DNA from: Alopecurus myosuroides
Lineage: Eukaryota; Streptophyta; Magnoliopsida; Poales; Poaceae
Reading direction: 5' to 3'
Length of the DNA: 64,000 nucleotides
Assembly: GCA_028641055.1 (NCBI GenBank)
Contig: CM054060.1
Location: 309,490,949 to 309,554,948, forward strand
Shown: piece after piece, positions 47,816 to 59,731 of the stretch
Layout of the letters: each line of letters starts with the position of its first letter
Numbering within the stretch: the first letter of the stretch is position 1
Made by a program: the position numbers and the translations under genes
Notes under the pieces: generated by a model
What the model was told of the DNA's origin: nothing
The model's database searches: none
What the model saw: only the letters and a program-made list of their open reading frames with translations

Positions 47816-48600
47816 CCCGCAACCATCGAGGAGCTGCGAGCTTGCAAGCAGAAGAGTGACGAGTCTACTCGCGAATATATCCAGCGATGGACTACACTTA
47901 GAAACACAGCGGGAAACATATCAAAAGAGGTCGCAGTCGAAGCTTTTGCCAAGGGAGCTCGGCAAACTGCCTTCAGAGAAGAACTGGGACAAGCCGCGCC
48001 TAAAACCATTGGAGAGCTGATGGCTATAGCCGACAGATGGGCCAATGGAGAGTACTCGGTGCGCAACGAAAAAGCATCTTCGCCAGTACCCGAAGATGAC
48101 TGTCATGGTCGAGAGAAAAAAAAGAAAGTATTACGATCATGACGATCAAGAAGAACTGGTAGCGGCGGAGTTCACGAGAAATCGCGACAGTGGGCATCGT
48201 GAAAATCGTGAGTGGAAGCCAAATCCAGAGGATAAAACTCCCGAGGAGGACTTCGATTGTTACTGCACGCTACATCTATTTACAGATAAGTGCACCGGCA
48301 AAACCAAGGCAACACACCTTCTCAAGGATTGCCGAAAATTTCTTGACATACACGAGGCCTTCTCGAAAAAAAAACAGAGCGGCAGTCAGTCAGGGCTACC
48401 CGTAGCTCCCAGGAGGAGGAAACCAGGGATTCCACCCACCGCAACCCATGCTTCCACCAGGAAACCAAAACATGGTGTTAGCCGCACTACCTGCGCCACC
48501 CGCCGCAAACCAGGGAGGCAACGCGTACCCGAACCCAGCAGGGTTCTTGGGGATGATATAAAAAGTCTGCCCATCCCGCAGAGCCCAGAAAACGAATACG
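47816..48600 (+). pseudogene. B gag, second part
   Basis: Gag resumes after C with PATIEELRACKQKSDESTREY, then AFAKGARQTAFREELGQAAP and GELMAIADRWANGEYS, the conserved C-terminal core of Tat-type gag. A second segment (48045-48824) has a Cys/His-spaced run (CTLHLFTDKC...THLLKDC), possibly a degenerate knuckle. Frame changes near 48050 and 48640 break the protein. Confidence 0.78.
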
Positions 48601-48612
48601 CGACATATATGC

Positions 48613-49344
48613 ATGGCTGTCCAAGCTCCGCCAAGAAAGCCCGAATATTTGAAGATGGTTGTCCAACCGATAATTTCTTCCAAGGAAGACCATCCCCCGC
48701 GAGTCTATCGGCCAGGACACGCCGCGCTCGTCAACCAGGCGCAGATTGGCAACTACGAACTTTCCCGAGTGTTCATGGACGGAGGCAGCGGAATCAACAT
48801 CATTTACGCGGGCACAATCTGTAGGATGAACAGGAACCTGGACGGACTCACAGAATCGGAGACATCTTTCCATGGGATAGTATCAGGGAAGGCAGTCCGC
48901 CCACTCGGAACAATCAACTTGGAGGTGGTACTTGGCAACTGAAGCCATAACAGAAGAGAATTCCTCGACTTTGAAGTAGTCGACTGGCCTTCACAGTACC
49001 ACGCTATTCATGGCCGAACAACGTTCGCCAGATTCATGGCTGTACCACACTACGCCTACCTAAAGCTCAAGCTGCCTGGGGAACACGGCACCATCACCAT
49101 CGATGGTAATTTTCAAAAATCCAACAAGTGCGACATCGAGTTCAACGAGATCGCCAAATCCTTCGGAACGCAGGAGGAGCTGGAAGAGATAGCAAAAACC
49201 ACGGATCACTCCGTGATGCCTCTCACAAAGAAGAACGCCCCAGAGCTCGAGTTCAACGCAAACAGTGATACTCGAAAGCATCAAGTGCACCCGACAGAGC
49301 CTGCGAAGACGGCGATGGTGTCCACCGCCCTCTCGCCAGCATAG
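48613..49344 (+). pseudogene. B aspartic protease region
   Basis: SKEDHPPRVYRPGHAALV leads into the protease active site FMDGGSGINI (Asp codon at 48778-48780). A TGA at 48940-48942 cuts the frame. It continues as FLDFEVVDWPSQYHAI, the diagnostic Tat motif, and AVPHYAYLKLKLPG to the TAG at 49342-49344. The order and motifs agree with the protease of the Tat clade. Confidence 0.8.
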
Positions 49345-50230
49345 TAAGGCGCGCTCGTCGAACTCCTCCGTGAGTACTGGGAAATTTTCGCCTGGCAGCC
49401 TTCAGATATGCCAGGGATACCCAGGGAGTTTGCCGAGCACTCACTCGAAGTCTTCAAAGACGCCAAGCCTATCAAGAAGACCACCCGACGATTCTTAGAG
49501 ACAAAGCAAAAAAGCACTTGGAGAAGAAGTAAACAGACTACTCGCCGCAAAATTCATCAATGAAATAAAGATATCCACTTGGTTAGCAAACCCAGTGCTG
49601 GCCCCGAAGAAAAATACTGATATCCTTCGCGTGTGCATCGACTACACGTCGCTGAATAAACACTGCCCCAAGGATAATTTTCCCCTCCCACGTATCGACC
49701 AGATCGTGGACTCCACTGTAGGCTGCCAGCGCCTCTCCTTCTTAGATGCCTACTCGTGATATAATCACATCAGGATGAAGAAGGAAGACGAGGAAAAGAC
49801 TGCGTGCATCACACCTCACGATGTCTACTGCTACACGACAATGCCCTTCGGGCTAAAAAAACTCAGACGCAACATATCAGCGCTGCGTGCAAAAATGCCT
49901 CGCCAAGCTCATAGGCAAGAACGTACAGGTGTACGTTGACGGCATTGTCATCAAGACTCGAGTGGAGGACACGCTCCTCGAAGACATCAGAGAAACATTT
50001 GACGCTCTGAACGCATACAGGATCAATCTCAACCCGACCAAATACGTATTCAGTGTCCCTGCAGGACAACTTCTCGGGTATCTGGTATGAGCTCGAGGAA
50101 TCGAAGCCAACCCAGAGAAAATACAAGTGATCTTAACAATGAAGGAGCCAACCAATCTTCGCGGTGTGCACTAGCTTGTAGGACGACTAGCCGCCCTGAG
50201 CAGATTCATTGCGAGATTAGGCGAGCAAGC
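49345..50230 (+). pseudogene. B reverse transcriptase, catalytically mutated
   Basis: Readable pieces are WLANPVLAPKKNTDI, RVCIDYTSLNKHCPKDNFPLPRID, SFLDAY followed by a TGA (49757-49759), MPFGLKK, and then after a frame change the catalytic loop. The loop reads YVDG (49932-49943) instead of YVDD, so one of the two metal-binding aspartates is Gly. Stops also occur at 50087-50089 and near 50172. Not functional. Confidence 0.82.
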
Positions 50231-50231
50231 A

Positions 50232-51206
50232 TTGCCTTTCTACAAGTTGTTAAAGAAAACGGATAAGTTTGAATGGATACCCGAGGCAAAAAAGGCGTTC
50301 CTAGACTTGAAGCAACTACTACACAACAAGCGAGTTCTGGCAACGCCACAAGAGAAGGAGCCCTTATACCTCTATCTAGCCGCAACTAACCAAATCATGA
50401 GCACAGTCATCGTAGTCGAGCGGCCGGAAGAAGGGAAGGCGTACGGTGTCCAAAAGCCAATATATTACATCAGCGAGGTGCTCTCGCCATGCAAACATCG
50501 ATATCCTCATTACCAGAAACTCGCGTATGGCGTGGTACTCACAGCTTGAAAACTCAAACACTACTTCCAAGAGCATACAGTCACGGTGCTAAACGACGCA
50601 TCACTCGGTACTATCATAAACAGTCCCATGGCATCTGGAAGAATTGCAAAGTGGAGCATTGAGCTAGGCGCCTGGGATATCATATACGCAGCGCGCAACT
50701 CTGTGAAATCACAGGTACTCGTGGAATTCCTAAGCGAGTGGACAAAGTTGCAAACACCAGGACCACCAGAATACACGAGTAACTGGATCATGTACTTCGA
50801 CGGGTCGAAGAGGAACGAAGGAGATGGAGCTGGGGTCGTCCTCATATCCCCCAGGGGAGACAAGTTACAGTACGTCCTGAGATTGGACTTCCCACCCGAT
50901 GACCCAGCATCCAACAACGACGCAGAGTACGAGGCCCTACTTCACGGCATGAAAATGGCGATTGCCTGCGGAGCCACCCGATTGATGATTTATGGAGACT
51001 CAAACCTCATCGTACATCAGACGATGAAGGAGTGCGACGCTATCGCGGATAACATGGTTGCCTATCCGGACATGTATAATCTACTCGAAGGAAGTTTTAA
51101 AGGGTGTGAGCTGAAACACATTGCACGGTCTAGCAACGAAGAAGCAGATAAACTGGCAAACATGGGGTCTACAAACACACCCATACCACCAGGAATATAT
51201 TTCTAG
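50232..51206 (+). pseudogene. B RNase H region
   Basis: The connection domain (LLKKTDKFEWIPEAKKAF) and the usual LYLYLAATN/YYISEVLSP segment run to a TGA at 50547-50549. A well preserved RNase H follows from 50586 to 51206, with D in MYFDGSK, E in AEYEALL, D in YGDSNLI, and NEEADKLAN. Tat elements typically carry a second RNase H here. A TAG at 51204-51206 ends the frame. Confidence 0.82.
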
Positions 51207-52190
51207 ATAATAATCAAGCATTCAGTCAAGGTCAAGAAGCCTGCAGGAGCACCCGTAGAATTGGAGACGGACGTCAGCCCGCAAATCGCTGTCATCGAGC
51301 TCAGCCACAATATTTCAAGACAAGTTTTTCTGGTCGAGCCAGTCTGGACGCAGAAATACCTCGACTACTTGTCCAACAAACAGCTCCCAGCAGACATTTG
51401 CGAAGCTCGGCAAATAGTACGACGCGGTAAAACCTTTTGGGTACTCAACGCGGAGCTATACAAACAGAGCATATGAGGAATATTGCAAAGATGCATAGCA
51501 CCCGAGGATGGCAAGGAACTGCTGCGAGACATACACCAAGGAGATTGTGGACACCACGCCAGCTAGAAGGCAATTGTGGGCAAAGATTTCAGGGCAGGAT
51601 TCTACTGGCTCACGGCAGCCAGAGATGCAAAAGATCTAGTCGACAAATCCAATGCTTGCCGAAGATTTGCGCCCAAGACACACGCCCCCGCCACCGAGCT
51701 CCACATGATACCTATCGCCTGGCCTTTCGCTCAATGGGGGCTGGACATGGTAGGACCCTTGTGTAAATCTACACCTGGCGTATACACCCACTCGCTCGTG
51801 GCAGTCGACAAATTTACAAAATGGATAGAAGCCATGCCAGTCACCTCCGCACACGCCGAGTGCGCCGTGAGATTCCTCAATTCCATTGTGTGCAGGTTTG
51901 GCATACCACACAATATCATCACGGACAATGGGAGCAACTTCACGCCAAGGAAACGCATGACTTCTGCGAGGAAAAAGGAATTACCCTCAGCTTCGCCTCG
52001 GTCGCCCACCCGCAAACAAACGGCCAAGTCGAACGATCCAACGGGTTAGTTTGCACTAGCCTCAAGAAACGACTACTCGACAGACTGCGCCCAGCAGCAG
52101 GGCACTGGGCCGAAAAATTACCATCAGTACTATGGAGTCTGCGCACAACTCCAAATCGAGCAAGACCTTCAGCCTGAGAGCCGAAGGGGC
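51207..52190 (+). pseudogene. B integrase, broken
   Basis: Pieces of the zinc-binding region (DIHQGDCGHHAS) are followed by the catalytic core: GLDMVGPL (first Asp near 51746), DNGSNF (second Asp near 51920), and, one frame over, HPQTNGQVERSNG (Glu near 52032). The frameshift falls near 51945. The last part, VLWSLRTTPNRA, ends at a stop at 52175-52177. Canonical spacing is otherwise kept. Confidence 0.8.
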
Positions 52191-52199
52191 GAAGTGCTA

Positions 52200-53012
52200 T
52201 CTTTCTGCTCAAGGCGTCGTAGGGAAGGCTCGAGAATACCTTCTCCGGGTCTGCGACTCCGTGCGCCAGCACGAATTAGATGTCCATCCTAGCTCCGCAC
52301 TCAGACTGGGCGACTGAGTAAGCCTGGAGAAGATTTTCGTCATCCAGAAAACTTTCAGAAGGCCACCCAGTGTAGGCGGAACCGCCACATCCACCAACAG
52401 GCGCTTATGGAATTGCGTCAACACTCGAATGGCTTCGCCAACGAGGGAGCAAATCCCACTCGCGTGTTTCTGGAGCTGGGAGCAGGAATCCGTGAGGGCA
52501 TCCAATCGTCGACTCCCAGGTAGCTCCAATGCAACGCCAAGGACATCTACAAAAAGACACCACAAATCCCCGAGATAGCCAATTAAATTGCGTCGCAACG
52601 GAAAGTGCGGCTTACCCGCAAATTACCGGGCCAAAGGGCGGATGATGCTAACAAGATCATTATCATGTTTCGCACCAGCCTATTCCAATTGCTTCAACGC
52701 CTCTTGGGCCTCGGCGAGCTTCCCCTCAAAATCAGCCGAATGATTGCGAGAGGACCCAGCTCCTTTCGGGTGGACTCCAACTAGGCCTCAAGGGTTTTCA
52801 CCCGAGTGACAACTTCGGCTTTCTCGGCCCTCAGGAGATTGACTCGAGCTACAGAGCAATGAATTCATCCTAAGAAAATTTATATGATCAGTGGAAACAG
52901 TAAAAAATGGAACGGATTAACTTACCTTGGAGAGCTTGGCCGTCCTCGACGAGTCGATCACGATCCACCCGAAGGGAAATGCAATCCGCCTCAGCCGAAA
53001 GCACTCGGCGAC
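52200..53012 (-). pseudogene. B antisense ORF, C-terminal exons
   Basis: On the minus strand an exon (from 53012, reading EADCISLRVDRDRL) ends at the donor AAG|GTAAGTT near 52926. The acceptor TTTTCTTAG near 52871 leads to a coiled-coil segment (RAEKAEVVTRVKTLEA, AEAQEALKQLE) with two stops. A last exon (52598 to 52209) includes HASGICSLVGEAI and LLVDVAVPPTLGGLLKVF. Heptad-like Leu/Glu/Lys content and position opposite pol match the antisense gene known from Grande/Tat elements. The function of that gene is unknown. Confidence 0.6.
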
Positions 53013-55060
53013 TGATGCATGTAAAATGCATAGATGAATTTTGCATATTTTCACATGGTTTTCTATTACATATTGCATCATATAAGGGTATAATTCAATT
53101 TTTTATAGTATTTTGGGGTTAAATTACAAAGTCCCCCAACTTTTATGGAATTAACCCTACCTGTCAGAAACTCCGTTTTCTATATTTTTGACATTTCAGG
53201 GGCAAACTACCGCGAAATCACCTGAAAATCTGGGTCATTTTCTTGGAAGGAGAAGACTGGCGGGCGAAGGATCCACGAGAATTGGGCAAGGAGGCCCAAA
53301 AGAGGACCCTCCACGCGGCCAGATTCCTTGTCCGCGTGAGAGGTCCCCTTTTGGCCCCTGTGGCCCCAATTCCTTCCATCTTCGACTTACCGACTCCGTC
53401 TTGACCTAAAACCGACTATAAAAAGGGTCCCACGTACCCTTATGGAGGAGAGCGCCGCCGAAACACCGAAACACCAAAACAGAGACCAGAAGTTCCAGAT
53501 TGGAGGGGAAAACTCCGGCGGGGCGCCGCCGGTGTGATCTCCTACCCCTCCAATGTCATCTCCATCGACATCTCCATGAAGAGGGAGTAGTCCACCCCAG
53601 GGCTATGGGTTTGTGGAAGTAGCACTTGTATCTCTCTCTCTCTATGTGCTTCACTAATTAGATCCGTATGAGCTGCCTCACATGATTACGGGCACCGTTG
53701 TAATTCCTATGTGGTGGATCTTTTCTATGAGTTATTGAATCTGAGATTGCAATTGTTTCTCTTGAGTTATTTGAGTAGATGTATCTTATGTACCCCGTTC
53801 TTATTTGCTAGCTTTGATCAATCTAGTTCTTGAGAGCGTGTTTGGGGTGATGGGTGCATTAGTTGGAGTAACAGGGGGTGGCTAGTGCTGTGAAAGTGAC
53901 AGAAGTTCAGCGATCCACTTAGGTTTTGTTAAACCTTTCTTAGTTACCTCACTAGGGATAAAAAGGAGTACCTTGTTACCGGGGATTTGAAGTGACACTA
54001 ATCAATCTCCATGACTAGATCTAGCAAGTTCTTACTTCAACTTCATGTCACATTGCCTAAAGCTATACTCTGGTTTTTCCTTAATTATCGAGGTGTTATG
54101 ATTTATTTCGCATCTTGGTGGAGTATAAGAGGGATCAATATGACCGTAGAGATCTCTATGCTAGGACGTGATGCCCATATGAAAGTACTCAATGTTAAAC
54201 ATGTTATTGTAATCTCACATGTAATTCTTGATGTCCACCATCTACCACTTTATTTGAGAGAATGCAAGTGTGAAACCATGAACCCCGGTCCTATCTATAC
54301 TTCTTATAAGACAAAACCCCACTAAGAAGCATTTATGATTTTTCTATCTCAACATGCAAGCTATCCACATCACCCACCATTTTATCCAATCAATTATCCA
54401 TGTCATCTCCACTAATAATTGTGATATTACATATTTCATGCCACATAATTATCCATGCCACTAATATTTATTTCTCAAAATATATATCAATTTCACACGA
54501 ATTAAATTTAGTATGTCGATTATGTGACTAATTGAATCTTGATAATGGAATATTTCATGCACCTTATACCCATTTTGTTTATAGAATATTTTTTTAAAGA
54601 GATACCCACTGCAACGCGCGGGGTATTCTTCTAGTTTTAAATATAAGAAAACACTCTAGTTACTTTGCTGCAATTTACTTTACTTGCACTTTACTTTACT
54701 TGCATCTCCAATTCGAATTTACATTATCTCCATCACCACTTGCATCACAAAAATACAAAAACAATCCATTGCATATTTATTTTCTCATTTGCATTTAGTA
54801 GTAGATTTAATTATTGCACATTTACTTTCAGTTTTGCATTGCAATTTAGAAGTCTCACACCTTGTGCTTGACAACCACTTGGTGAGGTTGAGGGCACAAA
54901 ATTCTCTACTTGTTTGCAGGATCCTGGAGGAAGCTTGGAAGACAACTGCTGAAATACTGGCTCCCCAAGAGTTCGATATAAACCCTCGAGTCACCCTCGT
55001 GGGGAAGAAGGCTTGCCACTAGCTACACACTCTGCACTTGGAGTCTCAACCTAGCCATCA
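53013..55060 (+). repeat. D 5' LTR (2048 bp, with Helitron)
   Basis: TATAAAAA at 53417-53424 marks the promoter and is followed by a GC-rich leader. A TCTCTCTCTCTCT run lies near 53631-53643. Except for the insert at 54294-54634 it matches the 3' LTR closely. Confidence 0.92.
54294..54634 (+). mobile_element. Non-autonomous Helitron (341 bp)
   Basis: The insert begins TCTATACTTC and ends TTCTTCTAG, the TC...CTRR termini of Helitrons. It lies between A (54293) and T (54635), with no target duplication. Six bases before the end is a hairpin, ATACCC...GGGTAT (54602-54626), with the loop ACTGCAACGCGCG. The 3' LTR of D has the intact empty site CCGGTCCTA|TTTTAAAT. There is no coding capacity. Confidence 0.9.
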
Positions 55061-55070
55061 AGCGTTTTTC

Positions 55071-55088
55071 TGGCGCCGTTGCCGGGGA
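55071..55088 (+). promoter_or_regulatory. D primer binding site, Asp-tRNA type
   Basis: TGGCGCCGTTGCCGGGGA matches the complement of the 3' end of plant Asp-tRNA. It lies ten bases after the LTR end, as in Athila elements. Confidence 0.88.
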
Positions 55089-55400
55089 GCCATAGGTGAA
55101 GGAGTTGTCCAAGGGAGCTCACAAGAAGTCTTCATCACCAACAAGGTGTGCAAACACCTAAGCTTGGGGAGGTTGCACCTACGTGAGTACTGTCCTTTCT
55201 ATCTCCACCTTCTTTCAAGTAGATTGTTTTGTTTCTTGTCTTGTTTTTGTTCTTGTTTTTGTTTTGTCTTGCATATTTTATTTTAGTTTGCATTTTAGTT
55301 TTGCATTTAGTTATCTAGTTTATTCTAGTATTTCGAATTTGCTTAGTTACTTTACTTTTGTTTTGCATAAAAAATTAAAAACTACATAAAAACTGTTAAA

Positions 55401-57369
55401 ATGGGTGATAGAACTAAATTAAGTGACTACACAAATACACCCAATGACCAATTCATTGCTAGGCCAATTACTACACCTGAAATACAAGCTGAAAGCTATG
55501 AAGTAAGTCCTAGTTTATTGAATATAATTACTAGAGAGCAATTTGGTGGTAGTGCTATGGAGGATGCCTCTATGCATCTTCATGACCATTATAAAACTGA
55601 AATTATTTCCTTTTTCACTTAGAGGAAAGGCTAAAGAATGGTTACTTTCACTACCTACATCTAGTATGAAGTCTTGGGATGATTTAAAAGAAGCTTTCAT
55701 TAAGAAATATTATCCTCCCGTTAAAATTTTGCAAAATAGGAATAATATCCTCTCCTTTAGGCAAAATGATAATGAACATGTAGCCATGGCATGGGATAGA
55801 ATTAAATTAATGCTTAGAACATGCCCATCACATGGAGTAAATGAATGGACCATACTACACTCTTTTTATAATGGTCTAAACTACATGTGTACAAATATAC
55901 TTGATTCTGCTGCTGGAGGTGCCTTTATGAGTAAAACTGTAGGAGAGGCTAAGAGCATATTAGAAAGCATATTGCAAAATTATAGTCAATGGAATACTGA
56001 AAGAGAACCCAATCCCACTAAGAAAATAAACTCAATTGAAGAAACCAATGATTTGTCTTCTAAAATGGACACTATTCTTGCCTTTATTAATAAACAAAAT
56101 ATGGAGAATGTGCCTTTGCAGGAGCTAGTTGGTAGTAATTCTGAAAGTGTGGATGTTAATTTTGTTAGGAATTATGGTAGCAATGGTTTTTTTAATGCTT
56201 ACAATTCTTATAGTAAACCTCCTTATGTGCCAAATAAACCTTTTGTTCCATATCCTAATGCTAATGAAAATAAGTGGAAGTCTTCTAGGGAAATTTCTGA
56301 ATCTAATAAATTGCTTATGGAACAAGTTGCTAGTCACAATGCTATGATACATGAGTTAAATAAGTCTATTGCATCCATTAGTAGTGATATTAAAGGATTG
56401 CAACTTCAATCTTTGAATTTGGATAAAGCGTTGTCAAAATTAGCTGATAATCAAGCAACTCTATTAAGCATGTCAGCAGGAAAGCCACAAGCACAACCTA
56501 GTGTAGGAATGGATTCTATTACTATTGCTGCTCCTATTATTGAAAATATTGATCATATTGCTAAGAATACAAGTGAGCATGTCCCTACTAGCTTAGAAGA
56601 AACTTTGAATGAAATAGTGAAGTACCCTGAATATTTACTTCCATATATGTCTTATCTTGCTAGCAAAGATGAAATTAGTCCTCATGAATCAAGCATGCTA
56701 GCTAAATTAGAGAGTAAAGTAGAGGAAATTATGATGCTTACTGAAATTAAGGATCCATTGCTTGATTTAGAAAAAAGTAGCTTGCAAGAACTTATTGCTA
56801 CTCTACAAAAATTTGATAGTGATCCCACTATAAATGTTAATCAACCTGGCTTTGGATCTTATATTGCTAATCATGTCTTGCAAGAAAAAATCGCTAGGTA
56901 CAAGAATGAGGCCATGATACCTCCTAAGCTTGGGGATGCATGGATGCCCAAGGTGCTAGTTTCAGTTGGAAAAAATATTCACCATGCTATGTTAGATCTA
57001 GGTTCTAGTGTATCGGTACTCTCTAAAGAATTATATGAATTGCTAGAACTAGAAAATTTAGAAAAGTGCTGAAGTGAATTTGTCCTTGCTGATAACTCTA
57101 CTAAACATGTTCTAGGACAAGTAAAATATGTTATGATTGAATTGCACATGACTTTCGTACCCGTTGATTTCATTATTATGGATATGGGGGATAAATCCCC
57201 TAGTCCTATTATTTTGGGTAGACCTTTTCTTCGTACTACAGGTGCAATCATAGACTCCAAGGAAGGGAATGTCAAGTTTCAGTTCCCTCACAAGAAAAGC
57301 ATGGAGCACTTCCCAAGGAAGAGGGGCACGCTGAAGAACAAGCTCCCTTATGAGCTTTATCCCTCTTGA
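55401..57369 (+). pseudogene. D gag-protease, broken twice
   Basis: Gag starts at 55401 (MGDRTKLSDYTN) and reads to EDASMHLHD. About 14 residues are then missing with a change of frame, so a stop appears at 55620-55622. The other frame resumes at IIKLKLFPFSLRGKAKEWL and stays open to 57072. This covers the gag domain (about to residue 170), a linker with coiled-coil potential (KLLMEQVASHNAMIHELNKSI), and the protease start LDLGSSVSVLSKELYELL. After a TGA at 57070-57072 the protease continues (FVPVDFIIMDM, PIILGRPFLRTTGAIID) and ends at 57367-57369. RT never follows. Confidence 0.85.
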
Positions 57370-59717
57370 TTATCAAGTAAGTAAAGCCTAGCTATATGGC
57401 TATAAAGAAAGCGCTTTACGGGAGGCAACCCGGTTGTTTTTGTTTGGATTTTCCTAGTGTCCTCTTGATGTCTCAAGAGATTAGTTTTTTTTTAATTCTG
57501 GAGTTTTCAATAAAGAGTCAATTCAAACCCATTTGGACTTATAAGTTGCTATCCTAGTGCATGAAATTTCTGTTTCAGCATGAGTCTGCTCACCGTATGA
57601 TTTTACGTTTTTTATTGGTACGTCGGATTGAGCTAATTTTTTAGTATGTTCTGCAACTTTCCGTCCTCTGTAAGCACAAAAATTGGCTTAATTTGTTGAC
57701 GAGTCTAGCTTAGGGAAAAACGTTCGTTTTGCTGCTGCCGCTTTTCTGGACAGATTCTGCCTTCTTTTGTTTTATGCACTCTTTGGGCTTGGAAATCGAA
57801 TTTCCATGATTCTTTCAAGCAAGAGAGTGAACATACAACATAATGAACCTTATTGTCTATCTACTGGAGCATTTGATTTGGAATTTTTCACAGCGAACAT
57901 GTGATTTGTTTGTCCTTGCTAATCTCACCCCACAGAAAAAGAATGGGAGAAACATGTTTTGTGAAGTTTTTTTCACAGGGAATAGAGGAGCTGCGCCTCA
58001 AGACATCCAAGAATGGTGAAATCCATAAGCTTGGGGATGTGATGAACACCCCACTGGAGCTACACTGTTTTGGTTAGCACACGTCTACTTTCTGTTTTTC
58101 TAAGCAAAGCATTTATCGTAGAGACTTGAAGCGTCTAGTTTTTGTTTTTATTTTTGTTTTGATAAGACCACCATCATTTTATATGAGATTGAGATACTGG
58201 AGTTTGGGGTTGGAATGTATTGGATGCTAGTATTATGACTTGGAATAGGGATGCCATGGTTGATTTGAAGAGCTACATATGTTTGCATGATTTATAGACT
58301 TTTTATGTGTAGAAATTTGCAATAATGTTGTCTTGAGCTATCTCTTATTCATGTCCTTGATGTTAATTGCTGGTTTATTTAGTTTTTCATGAGATGAGTA
58401 GTTCTATGGACATATACATGCATAGTAGCTGGTCAACTATCTCCCTCTTGCTAGCCCAAAAGTTTAAAAATGCCAACAAGTAAAAACTTGTTTCCAACAC
58501 TCCTTAGCCAAGTATTTCCAGTGAGTCCACCATATCTTCCCACTAGCTTCATTGCTATTCCGAGTATGTTCACCATGTTATTGTGTTATTTATGTTCTAA
58601 ATTAATATATTCACTTTATTAATTGTCATGGGTTGAACTTGGGATAGGACTCTCACGAACTTTTGAAGGCACACTTTACTTTTTATGCATCTAATAAACA
58701 TGACCCAATAATGGGAGCCACAAGTTTTGTGTTTGACAAGTGTGTGGTTGGGAGCTAGCTATAAACGTATATCACCGGAAAGCTTTCAACATTGCATAAA
58801 AAATTTACATTTGGTTGATATCATGTACTTTTGTTTTTGGACTCCTGCCATGCCGAAATGAAATAGAGGAATAGTAAGTTTTGATGAGTAAGTATCTATA
58901 TGACTAGAGAAACGCATTGGTCCGCTAACCCAAGCCATGCTTTATCATGGTGGAAATTTACTTACAGCTTGAGTGACTCTACAACACATCCTATAATAAA
59001 ATAAGAAGCTATGCATAATAGTGAATGAAAATAAAAAGGATGATGAGTCTACTCCGTTTGTTCATCTTGTCATTGTAAGATGGGCTTGTTTCCATGTCAT
59101 GGGGCAAGAGGTACCTCTTTGCGGTTCTCTATGATGTCATTAATACTTATTATGATTGTACAAAGCTTATTAGGAATCTTAAGTTGAGTAATCATGGAGT
59201 AGGTTTTCACACTCACGGGGCATGAGGCTTTCAACCACCTTGTCATTCTCATTACTTCAATACTCACAATTTTACGATGCTAGTGATAAAGGGGCAATGA
59301 GAGTCCTAGATCAATGGATACCACATTTCAATTCGTAATTTTAGTTGACTAATTTAGAGGCTAAATAAAACTTGATCATGTTTTACCTCTACTCAATTTT
59401 CTCCAAAGTGTCCACCATATTTTCTATTCTCCATTATGCTATTCTTTGACCAATATAGGATTTTATTTTTCATTTTGAGTATGCATTTGGTCCATAGTGC
59501 TTTTATTTCATTATACACTTTGTGAACTTTCATGAAGCATCTTTGCTTGCATATTTGATATTTCTTACAACATGAATTGTATATTGCTACTCATTTCCAG
59601 TATTAATCATTTGATTATATGTAGTGTGAATAATCCTCCTTGATATCCCATGATTGTTTCAATATGCAAAACCCATCTTAGTTTTATCAACTTCATACTC
59701 GAGGACGAGCATGGGTT
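57370..59717 (+). other. D long non-coding 3' internal region
   Basis: A conserved-looking GCGCTTTACGGGAGGCAACCCGG block lies at 57410-57432 and an extra AAGCTTGGGGATG at 58027-58039. Otherwise the region is T-rich with no frame above 60 codons that resembles a protein. RT and integrase are absent rather than decayed. Confidence 0.65.
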
Positions 59718-59730
59718 AAGCTTGGGGATG
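59718..59730 (+). promoter_or_regulatory. D polypurine tract region
   Basis: AAGCTTGGGGATG ends two bases before the TG of the 3' LTR, after CGAGGACGAGCATGGG. This is the usual end of Athila-type elements in grasses. Confidence 0.75.
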
Positions 59731-59731
59731 T

